Source: Streptomyces sp. CB00455
GTDB taxonomy: Bacteria > Actinomycetota > Actinomycetes > Streptomycetales > Streptomycetaceae
Reading direction: 5' to 3'
Assembly (NCBI RefSeq): GCF_001905445.1
Contig: NZ_LIVQ01000003.1
Span: forward strand, 186,102 to 250,101
DNA: 64,000 nt
A model generated the notes under the pieces. That model did not search any database, was not told the origin of the DNA, and saw only the letters and a list, made by a program, of their open reading frames with translations. This document shows, in pieces, positions 35,912 through 47,867 of this stretch (positions within the stretch are counted from its first letter, which is position 1; each line of letters opens with the position of its first letter). The position numbers and the translations under genes were made by a program.

Positions 35912-36897
35912 TGCGCTTCCTGCCGACCGAGGAGCAGTCGGACTTCGCGCGGACGCTGCGGTCCCTGCTGGGCGCCGCGGACGTCCCGGCGGCGGTACGG
36001 GCCTGGGCCGCGGGCGGTCACGGCCCGGGGCGGGCGCTGTGGGACCGGCTCGCCGCCACGGGCCTGTTCGCGCTGGCCGTGCCGGAGGCCTACGACGGGC
36101 TGGGGCCACTGCTGCCGGAGCTGTCCCTGGGCTTCGTGGAACTGGGCCGGGCCGGGGTGCCGGGGCCGGTGGTGGAGACCGCGGCCGCCTCGGTCCTGCT
36201 GGCGGAGCTGGGTGACGAGACGCTGGCGAAGCGGTTCCTGCCGGCCCTGGGCGCGGGCGGGGCCCCGGCGACGCTGACGCTGCCGGGCGCAGGCCCGTAC
36301 GCGCTGGACGCGGACATGGCGGCCTGGTGCTTCACGGTGTCGGAGGCGGCCGAACTGCGCCTGGCCGGCGGCGCGGGCGGCCCGGTGCTGGCGTCGACGG
36401 ACCCGGCGCGGCGGCTGTCCCTTCCGGCGGACGGGGGTGAACTGCTGGCCGCGGGACCGCAGGTGGCCCGGGCGGCGGCGGTCGCCGGGCGCTGGGCCCG
36501 GCTGCTGACGGCGGCCCAGTGCCTGGGTCTGGGCGAGGCGCTGCTGGCCGGGACGGTGGAACACGTCCGCCGGCGCACGCAGTTCGGGATGCCGATCGGC
36601 GGTTTCCAGGCGGTCAAGCACCGGCTGGCGGACACTCTGCTGGGTCTGGAGTTCGCCCGGCCGCTGGTGTGGGCGGCGGCGCTGACGACGGCCGCGGGAG
36701 ACGTGGCTGCGGCGAAGCTCGCGGCCGGAGAGTCCTCGTACCGGGCGGCCCGGACGGCCTTGCAGCTGCACGGTGCGATCGGTTACACGGATGAGCTGGA
36801 CCTGTCCCTGTGGCTGCGCAAGGCCCGCCCGCTGCGGGACGCGTGGGGCACGCCGTCGGCGTGCCGGGCGGAGGTCCTCCGGTCGCGGGAGCGGTAG
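35911..36897 (+). CDS. Acyl-CoA dehydrogenase, small-subunit type (FadE32/FadE33-like)
   Basis: 328-aa acyl-CoA dehydrogenase, shorter than FadE30. It starts MRFLPTEEQSDFARTLRSLL, contains PEAYDGLGPLLPELSLGFVE and the C-terminal RTQFGMPIGGFQAVKHRLAD and ALQLHGAIGYTDELDLSLWL. In actinobacteria such short FadE proteins pair with a longer one as heterotetramers; overlap with fadE30 (TGATG) suggests that FadE30 is its partner. The 3' end is followed by a second, degenerate copy of GCGGGAGCGG-3-TCC (36885-36900 and 36904-36919), the first copy containing the stop. Confidence 0.82.
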   Translation: MRFLPTEEQSDFARTLRSLLGAADVPAAVRAWAAGGHGPGRALWDRLAATGLFALAVPEAYDGLGPLLPELSLGFVELGRAGVPGPVVETAAASVLLAELGDETLAKRFLPALGAGGAPATLTLPGAGPYALDADMAAWCFTVSEAAELRLAGGAGGPVLASTDPARRLSLPADGGELLAAGPQVARAAAVAGRWARLLTAAQCLGLGEALLAGTVEHVRRRTQFGMPIGGFQAVKHRLADTLLGLEFARPLVWAAALTTAAGDVAAAKLAAGESSYRAARTALQLHGAIGYTDELDLSLWLRKARPLRDAWGTPSACRAEVLRSRER

Positions 36898-37004
36898 TCC
36901 GCGGCGGGAGCGGCGGTCCAAAGCGAGAGCGGCGCTCACCGGCGGTCCCGGCGGCTGAGGCTGAGGCGGCCCGCGCCGCTCCGAGGACGGTGGACACCCC
37001 GGGG

Positions 37005-37068
37005 CGGCGTCACACCCTGGCGGCGTCACACCCTGGCGGCGTCACACCCTGGCGGCGTCACACCCTGG
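37005..37068. repeat. 16-bp tandem repeat, four perfect copies, including a gene 3' end
   Basis: CGGCGTCACACCCTGG at 37005, 37021, 37037 and 37053. The copy at 37053-37068 contains the last codons (Ala-Arg-Val) and stop of the methyltransferase on the minus strand; three further copies lie downstream of that stop. Confidence 0.95.
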
Positions 37069-37825
37069 CGACGCTGAGGCCGACCACGTACCGCTCCTCG
37101 ACCGACCCGTCGGGGAAGAGCGCCAGCAGGCGCTCGCGTTCGGCGTCCGTGAACTCGCGGGTGCCGGCCTCCCCCAGGAGCAGGAAGGCGGAGTGGCTGG
37201 CGAGGTTGGCGAGGTGGTCCTCCAGCCGGATGCGCCGGGACCACGGTACGGAGCGGGTGGTGAAGCCGTCGAGCCCCTGCGGCAGGGTGCGGAAGTCCGC
37301 ACCGGTGCGGCCGGCGCCTCCGGCCCCGCCGGCCCCGAGCCTTCCGTCGCCCTCGAAGAAGTCCCGCAGCCGCCCGCCCTGTTCGGCGATCCACGGGACG
37401 GCCGGATCCAGGTCGTTCCACCAGATCGCGAGCGCCCCGCCCGGACGCAGCACGCGGCGGGCCTCGGGCACGGAGCGGGCGGGGTCGGTCCAGTGCCATG
37501 CCTGGGCGTAGGTGAGGAGGTCGAAGGCGCCGCCGGCCAGCGGCAGCCGGTCGCCGTCCCCGCGCACGAGCGGGATGCCGGGGTGCGAGCGCCGGAATTC
37601 GGCGGCCATCCCGTCTCCGGGCTCCACGGCGACGACCTCGGCTCCGCGGGCGTGCAGCAGCTCCGTGGCGATGCCGGTCCCCGCGCCGATGTCGGCCACC
37701 CGCGAGCCGGCGAGCGGCCGCCCGGTGAGCTCCTCGACGGCGTCGAAGAGCGCGGCGGGGTACGCGGGGCGGTGCGCCTGGTAGAGGGCGGCTGCGGCGT
37801 CGAAGGAGCGGGCCCGTGTCGTCAT
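37058..37825 (-). CDS. SAM-dependent methyltransferase, class I
   Basis: 255-aa Methyltransf_11/25-type enzyme. SAM motif I VADIGAGTGIATELL (about 43-57), acidic VEPGDGM, and motif II/III region LTYAQAWHWTDPARSVPEAR and VLRPGGALAIWWND are visible. Substrate unknown; such proteins often act on small molecules. A Gly-rich insert (GAGGAGGAGRTG) lies near residue 170. ATG 37825 is 3 bases into an upstream open frame and gives the standard start. The downstream 16-bp tandem copies repeat its C-terminus. Confidence 0.85.
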   Translation of the reverse strand: MTTRARSFDAAAALYQAHRPAYPAALFDAVEELTGRPLAGSRVADIGAGTGIATELLHARGAEVVAVEPGDGMAAEFRRSHPGIPLVRGDGDRLPLAGGAFDLLTYAQAWHWTDPARSVPEARRVLRPGGALAIWWNDLDPAVPWIAEQGGRLRDFFEGDGRLGAGGAGGAGRTGADFRTLPQGLDGFTTRSVPWSRRIRLEDHLANLASHSAFLLLGEAGTREFTDAERERLLALFPDGSVEERYVVGLSVARV

Positions 37826-37960
37826 GCGCCCATTCTTCGCGATCGGCGGTCATGCCCTGGCGGCCGCCCGTGCGACCGGAGGCCCCGCGGCGGGCCGGTG
37901 CGGAACATCGCCCTCCCCACCAGGGTCGGCGGACACGGGCGCTGACGTAGTCTCGGGCCC

Positions 37961-38689
37961 ATGACGGACAGCGCGACGGACCTCCGCGAAGTCGAGGAAA
38001 CGGCTCCGGGGCTCGTGAGCCTCTACAAGAGCGCCGGGGTCTGTCTGCGCAAGCACGGCCTGGCGGGCGGCCGCGCCTCGGTCTACCTGGTCCTGGACTA
38101 CTCCGGATCGATGCGCCCGTACTACGAGGACGGCAGCGTGCAGGCCCTCGCCGACCGGGTGCTGGGACTGTCCGCGCACCTGGACGACGACGCCCGCGTA
38201 CCGGTGGTCTTCTTCTCCACGGACGTCGACGCCGTGGAGGAGATCTCCCTCGCCGGGCACGAGGGCCGGGTCACCGAGATCGCCTCCCGTCTCGGGCACA
38301 TGGGCAAGACCGCCTACCACGCGGCGATGGACGCGGTCATCGACCACTACCTGGACTCGGGGTCCACGGTCCCTGCGCTGGTCGTCTTCCAGACCGACGG
38401 CGGGCCCGTGAACAAGCTCGCGGCGGAGAAGTACCTGTGCAAGGCGGCGCGGCTGCCGCTCTTCTGGCAGTTCGTCGGATTCGGCAACACGCGCAGCACG
38501 CAGTTCGACTTCCTGCGCAGGCTGGACGACCTGCCCGTGCCGTCCCGGCGGGTGGTGGACAACGCCGGCTACTTCCACGCGGGGGCGGATCCGCGGGCGG
38601 TGTCGGACGCGGAACTGTACGACCGCCTGGTCGGCGAGTTCCCGGCCTGGCTGGCGGCGGCGCGCGGCGCCGGCATTGTGCGCGTCTGA
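37961..38689 (+). CDS. von Willebrand factor A-domain protein (tellurium-resistance/TerF-like)
   Basis: 242-aa protein of the vWA family found in Ter stress systems. The MIDAS metal site is DYSGSM (DxSxS, about residues 47-51), with a later Thr in GKTAYHA and Asp in QTDGGPVN. The C-terminal part FWQFVGFGNTRSTQFDFLRR is typical of Streptomyces TerF/TerY-like vWA proteins. It probably binds partner proteins through a metal bridge; no other Ter gene is nearby. A divergent 135-base gap separates it from the methyltransferase. Confidence 0.87.
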   Translation: MTDSATDLREVEETAPGLVSLYKSAGVCLRKHGLAGGRASVYLVLDYSGSMRPYYEDGSVQALADRVLGLSAHLDDDARVPVVFFSTDVDAVEEISLAGHEGRVTEIASRLGHMGKTAYHAAMDAVIDHYLDSGSTVPALVVFQTDGGPVNKLAAEKYLCKAARLPLFWQFVGFGNTRSTQFDFLRRLDDLPVPSRRVVDNAGYFHAGADPRAVSDAELYDRLVGEFPAWLAAARGAGIVRV

Positions 38690-38725
38690 GCGGCGGCCGC
38701 CCGGCCCGGGCGCTTTGATGGACGT

Positions 38726-39334
38726 ATGACGATCAACAACTGGGCGGCCTTCGAGACGACGGAGCCGCAGTTCGCGGCGACCGTCCGGGCCCGCTTCGCG
38801 CAGTACCCGCACCACGTGCTCGCGACCCTCCGCAAGGACGGCTCCCCACGGGTGGCCGGGCTGAACGTCGACATCCGCGGCGGGGAGCTGTGGCTCGGCA
38901 TGATGCCGGGCTCGATGAAGGCCCGCGACCTGCAGCGCGACCCCCGTTTCGCCCTGCACACCAATCCGGGTCCGGGCGAGACGATGCCGGACGGGGACGT
39001 ACGGATCTCCGGGCACGCGGTGGAGCTCGTGGACCCGCCCGAGCTGCACCGGTACGCGGAGGAGACGCAGACCCCGCACCCCTTCCACTTGTTCCACGCC
39101 GAGCTGACGGAGGTCGTCCACGTGGGGGTGGAGGGCGAGGAGCTGGTCGTGCGGTCGTGGACCCCGTCGCACGGTCTGCGCACCCTGCGACGCGGCAACG
39201 ACGACGAACCGGTGCGCGAGGATCCGGCGGGAGGGGAACCGGCACCCGAGGAACCGGCCGCCGGGAAGCCGGGCGCACGTCCGTCCGCCGGCGCACCCGG
39301 CGGTGAACCGGCTCCCGGCGGCCCGGCCGGCTGA
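38726..39334 (+). CDS. Pyridoxamine 5'-phosphate oxidase-like (FMN split-barrel) protein
   Basis: 202-aa protein, of which residues 1-155 form an FMN-binding split barrel: HHVLATLRKDGSPRVAGLNV, GELWLGMMPGSMKARDLQRD and DVRISGHAVEL. It is more likely a flavin/F420- or heme-related oxidoreductase than PdxH. The last 45 residues are a Pro/Ala/Gly/Glu-rich low-complexity tail. It starts 36 bases after the vWA gene, same strand, so they may be cotranscribed. Confidence 0.82.
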   Translation: MTINNWAAFETTEPQFAATVRARFAQYPHHVLATLRKDGSPRVAGLNVDIRGGELWLGMMPGSMKARDLQRDPRFALHTNPGPGETMPDGDVRISGHAVELVDPPELHRYAEETQTPHPFHLFHAELTEVVHVGVEGEELVVRSWTPSHGLRTLRRGNDDEPVREDPAGGEPAPEEPAAGKPGARPSAGAPGGEPAPGGPAG

Positions 39335-39373
39335 GTGGGAAGACGCCGGCCGTACACGAGGCGCAGGGGACGC

Positions 39374-39417
39374 CACGGCGCCCGCCATCCCTGGTCGGGG
39401 ACTTGGCGGGCGCCGTG
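39374..39417 (-). terminator. Terminator of the gltBD operon
   Basis: A perfect 14-bp stem (39374-39387 with 39404-39417, 16-base loop) between the convergent FMN-protein gene and gltD. A second GC-rich hairpin follows around 39455-39475. It probably serves both directions. Confidence 0.7.
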
Positions 39418-39504
39418 TCAGAGTTCCGTACGCCGTTGTACGGACCGTATGAGGGGTCCTCCCCGGGGGGAGGGGCCGCGCCGGGGGCGCGGGCCGGCCG
39501 TGGG

Positions 39505-40957
39505 TCAGACGGTCAGGGAGCGGTCCGTCGGCTTGACCGGGTACGGCAGCGCGCTCGTGCCGGTCAGGAAGCGGTCCACGCCGCGGGCGGCGGAACGGCC
39601 CTCCGCGATGGCCCAGACGATGAGCGACTGGCCGCGGCCCGCGTCGCCGGCGACGAACACGCCGTCCACGTTGGTCGCGTACGAGGCGTCGCGCTCGATG
39701 TTGCCGCGCGCGTCCAGTGCCAGGCCGAACTGCTGGACCAGGCCGTTGGCCTGGTCCGTGCCGGTGAAGCCCATGGCCAGGGTGACCAGCTGCGCCGGCA
39801 GGACGCGCTCGGTGCCGGGCTTCTGGACGAGCTTGCCGTCGGCGAACTCGACCTCGGTCAGGTGCAGCGACTGGACGTTGCCGTCCTCGTCGCCCTCGAA
39901 GTGGGTGGTCGAGACGGAGTAGACCCGCTCGCCGCCCTCCTCGTGCGCCGAGGTGACCTTGTACAGCATGGGGAAGGTCGGCCACGGCTGGCCGGCCGGC
40001 CGGTCCTCGGAGGGACGCGGCATGATCTCCAGCTGCGTGACCGAGGCCGCTCCCTGGCGGTGGGCGGTGCCGACGCAGTCCGCGCCGGTGTCGCCGCCGC
40101 CGATGACGACCACGTGCTTGTTCTCGGCGGTGATGGGGGGCGCCACGAAGTCGCCCTCCTGCACCTTGTTCGCGAGCGGCAGGTACTCCATCGCGAAGTG
40201 GATGCCCTTGAGGCCGCGGCCCGGCACCGGCAGGTCGCGCGAGACCGTGGCTCCGGCCGCGATGACGACGGCGTCGTAGCGCTTGCGCAGCTGCGCGGCG
40301 TCCAGGTCGCGGCCGATCTCCACGCCCGTGCGGAACTTGGTGCCCTCGGCGCGCATCTGCTCGATGCGGCGGTTGATGTGCACCTTCTCCATCTTGAACT
40401 CGGGGATGCCGTAGCGCAGCAGACCGCCGATGCGGTCGGCCCGCTCGTACACGGCAACGGTGTGACCGGCCCGCGTCAGCTGCTGGGCCGCGGCCAGACC
40501 GGCCGGACCCGAGCCGATGACGGCGACGGTCTTGCCGGAGAGCCGCTCGGGCGGCTGCGGGGTGACGCCGCCGTTGTCCCAGGCCTTGTCGATGATCGAG
40601 ACTTCGACGTTCTTGATGGTCACGGCCGGCTGGTTGATGCCGAGCACGCACGCCGATTCGCACGGGGCCGGGCACAGGCGGCCGGTGAACTCCGGGAAGT
40701 TGTTCGTGGCGTGCAGGCGCTCGGACGCGGCGGTCCAGTCCTCGCGGTACGCGAAGTCGTTCCACTCCGGGATCAGGTTCCCGAGCGGGCACCCGTTGTG
40801 GCAGAACGGGATGCCGCAGTCCATGCAGCGGCCGGCCTGCTTGCTGATGATCGGGAGCAGCGAGCCCGGGACGTAGACCTCGTTCCAGTCCTTGACCCGT
40901 TCGGTGACGGGGCGGGTGCAGGCGGTCTCGCGCGGGGTGGTGAGGAAGCCCTTCGGG

Positions 40958-40965
<8 letters not shown>
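39505..40965 (-). CDS. gltD: Glutamate synthase (NADPH) small subunit GltD
   Basis: 486 aa. Carries electrons from NADPH to the large subunit. N-terminal 4Fe-4S cysteines are at C47, C50, C55 and C59 ([14 protein letters not shown]), the FAD fold [15 protein letters not shown] near residue 150 and the NADPH fold [16 protein letters not shown] near 295. A C-terminal [20 protein letters not shown] closes the FAD site. The ATG overlaps the gltB stop by 8 bases, so both subunits are made together. It provides glutamate from glutamine and 2-oxoglutarate. Confidence 0.97.
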
Positions 40966-45559
<4,594 letters not shown>

Positions 45560-45902
45560 CGGCTCTCCCGTCGTCGTCGTGGCATATGTGCTGGCCGAGG
45601 GACGACGTTGGCCCTCTGCAAAATTTCGTGCAGATTACATGATGACGACAATCCCGAGAAGCGGATATGTCATTCCAGCATGCGGACATGCACGAGGAGA
45701 GAAGAGAGGACTTTCGGAGCGTTCCGAGACGCATCACGAGCCGAAGGTCCGGCGCACAGAGGCGGGCGTCATTGCCCGCGGGGGTGCCTCCCGGCGGTCG
45801 GCCGGGGAGCCCTGGTGTGATGCCCGGCGGACATGCGATCGAAACCGCCGGGTAACTAACTACTTATGTTGCCTACTGCATAGTGTCTCACTCTCTGCGC
45901 GG
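45560..45902. other. Intergenic region with the gltB promoter and an AT-rich end
   Basis: 343 bases without a supported gene. The first 100 (to about 45660) are AT-richer and hold the gltB promoter on the minus strand; no GlnR or other box could be named with confidence. At 45853-45890 there is a distinct AT-rich island (TAACTAACTACTTATG then TTGCC and TACTGCATAGTG) next to the end of the VIT1-type gene. A 62-codon frame at 45667-45855 lacks a ribosome site and recognisable features. Confidence 0.5.
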
Positions 45903-46634
45903 TCAGCCTACGGCCCCGCCGATCCAGGTTCCCAGGATGTACGTCACACCCGCCGCCGCGCCACCCAGGGCGAGCTGGCGCAGTCCGCCGAACCACCAGG
46001 ACCGGGCCGTGACCCGGGAGACGACCGCTCCGCAGGCGAAGAGCCCGAGCAGCGCCAGCAGCACCGCCGGCCACAGGGACGCGGCGCCGAGCAGGTACGG
46101 CAGCACGGGGAGCAGCGCGCCCAGCGCGAAGGAGCCGAAGGAGGAGACCGCCGCGACCAGCGGCGAGGGCAGGTCGTCGGGGTCTATCCCGAGCTCCTCG
46201 CGGGCGTGGATCTCCAGCGCCTGCTCGGGGTCGCGCGACAGCTGCATCGCGACCTCGCGGGCGAGCGCGGGTTCGACGCCGCGGGAGACGTAGAGCTCGG
46301 CGAGCTCCTCCATCTCGTCGACGGGGTGCTTGCGCAGCTGCTGGCGCTCCACGTCGAGCTCGGCCAGGACCAGTTCGCGCTGCGAGGCGACGGAGGTGTA
46401 CTCGCCGGCCGCCATCGAGAAGGCGCCGGCCGCGAGTCCGGCCAGGCCGGTGATGACGATGGCGTGCGGAGCGACGGCGCCGCCGGCCACACCGGTCATG
46501 AGCGCGAGGTTGGAGACGAGTCCGTCCATCGCCCCGAAGACGGCCGGCCGCAGCCATCCACCGTTGACGTCGCGGTGGGTGTGGTTGTCGCGGTGGGCGG
46601 TGTGAAGCGCTGCTTCGGTATCGATGATGGACAT
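45903..46634 (-). CDS. VIT1/CCC1-family membrane transporter (Fe2+/Mn2+)
   Basis: 243 aa with about five predicted membrane helices. Opens IDTEAALHTAHRDNHTHRDV, then helix 1 WLRPAVFGAMDGLVSNLALM with the family's G-x-D-G-L-V-S-N, AAGAFSMAAGEYTSVASQRE (helix 2, with the metal-site Met/Glu), the cytoplasmic EMEELAELYVSRGVEPALAR helix rich in acidic residues, and PSPLVAAVSSFGSFALGALL. VIT1/CCC1 proteins export or store Fe/Mn. ATG 46634 follows AAGGGGAG. It divides the gltBD operon from the ADP-ribosylglycohydrolase operon. Confidence 0.88.
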   Translation of the reverse strand: MSIIDTEAALHTAHRDNHTHRDVNGGWLRPAVFGAMDGLVSNLALMTGVAGGAVAPHAIVITGLAGLAAGAFSMAAGEYTSVASQRELVLAELDVERQQLRKHPVDEMEELAELYVSRGVEPALAREVAMQLSRDPEQALEIHAREELGIDPDDLPSPLVAAVSSFGSFALGALLPVLPYLLGAASLWPAVLLALLGLFACGAVVSRVTARSWWFGGLRQLALGGAAAGVTYILGTWIGGAVG

Positions 46635-46880
46635 GCGGTGTATCTCCCCTTTTGCGCGAACGGACGCCACGAGGCGCCCAGCTCCCCCTGAACACCTCGA
46701 AACTACGCACGATTTCTGCCGCCCGCCAGCAAGGAAGGCCGTACTTACCTGCGGTTTCAAGCCTCGGCGACCGGGTGACGGCGGCGTTCCCGGGGTGTTT
46801 CGCAACGAGCGACAAACCGCATGCCATGGCACAAATCCCTCAGGGACTCACTATGGGTCCCTCAAGTGGAGAGGCGCGCC

Positions 46881-47867
46881 ATGGAGCTGATCGCATCCGA
46901 TCTACAGGTCCTCCTCGAACGGGCCCGGGGCGCTCTCCTGGGCCTCGCGGTGGGTGACGCGCTGGGCGCCCCCGCGGAGAACATGAAGCCCTCGCAGATC
47001 CGGGCGAAGTGGGGGCGGATCGAGGGCTTCGTGTCGCAGGACCCGGCGGGCACGGACGACACGGAGTACGCGATCTTCTCCGGGCTGCTGCTGGCCCGGC
47101 ACGGCTCGGCGCTCACCGTCTCCCACGTGGAACGGGCCTGGCACCACTGGATCGCCGATCTGGACGAGGGGCCCTTCCGCGGCGCGGGCTTCAGCGAGCG
47201 CGGCACGCTGGAGAACCTCCGCCGGGGGTTGGCCGCCCCCATCTCGGCCCAGCACCGGCACGCCTGGAGCGACGGCCTGGCGATGCGGGCGGCCCCCTTC
47301 GGGGTCTTCGCCGCCGGCCGGCCGGCGGAGGCGGCGCGGCTGGTCGCCATCGACGGCTGCGTCAGCCACGACGGGGAGGGCATCTACGGCGGCCAGGCGG
47401 TGGCGGCGGGCGTGGCCGCGGCGATGGCCGGCGGCCCGCCGGCGTCCGTGGTCTCCGCGGCCCTGTCGGTCATCCCCTCGGACTCGTGGACGGCCCGGTC
47501 CCTGCGCCGGGCCGTCACCGCCGCGCCGCGCGGCGAGCGGGCGGTGCGCTCGGCGGTGGTGATCGGCGGCTACCCGTGGACGGACCTGGCCCCGGAGGCG
47601 GTGGGACTGGCCTTCGGTGCCTTCGCCGCCTGCGGGGGTGACTTTCCGTCCTCGGTCCTGACGGCCGTGAACATGGGCCGCGACGCGGACACCACGGCGG
47701 CGGTGGCGGGCGCGCTGTCCGGCGCGCTGTCGGGGGCCCCCGCGATCCCCACCGCGTGGGCCTCGGCGATCGGGCCGGTGCGCGGCAGCTGCCTGCCGTC
47801 GATGCGGGGTTACCACGTCTTGGACATCGCGGACCTCCTCACCCCGGAATACGAGGCCCCCCGATGA
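46881..47867 (+). CDS. ADP-ribosylglycohydrolase family protein 1 (operon start)
   Basis: 328-aa protein of the ADP-ribosylhydrolase (DraG/ARH) all-helical fold. Metal-site motifs are complete: GLAVGDALGAP near residue 20, GTDDTEYAI (Thr-Asp-Asp-Thr) near 58, VSHDGEGIYGG near 170 and NMGRDADTTAAVAGALSGAL near 275. Such enzymes cleave N-glycosidic or O-linked ADP-ribose from proteins, or related ribosides. ATG 46881 follows GGAGAGG. It starts a seven-gene operon; a 246-base gap to the divergent VIT1 gene contains its promoter, not resolved. It is probably catalytically active. Confidence 0.9.
   Translation: MELIASDLQVLLERARGALLGLAVGDALGAPAENMKPSQIRAKWGRIEGFVSQDPAGTDDTEYAIFSGLLLARHGSALTVSHVERAWHHWIADLDEGPFRGAGFSERGTLENLRRGLAAPISAQHRHAWSDGLAMRAAPFGVFAAGRPAEAARLVAIDGCVSHDGEGIYGGQAVAAGVAAAMAGGPPASVVSAALSVIPSDSWTARSLRRAVTAAPRGERAVRSAVVIGGYPWTDLAPEAVGLAFGAFAACGGDFPSSVLTAVNMGRDADTTAAVAGALSGALSGAPAIPTAWASAIGPVRGSCLPSMRGYHVLDIADLLTPEYEAPR

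Noticed and set aside
24265..36897. Ordinary fatty-acid beta-oxidation cluster
   Set aside because: The IpdAB/EchA20 sequences, gene order like the KstR2 regulon and the two operator matches point specifically to steroid ring degradation.
45667..45855. 62-codon gene between gltB and the VIT1-type gene
   Set aside because: No Shine-Dalgarno, no recognisable domain, and a composition like other chance frames.
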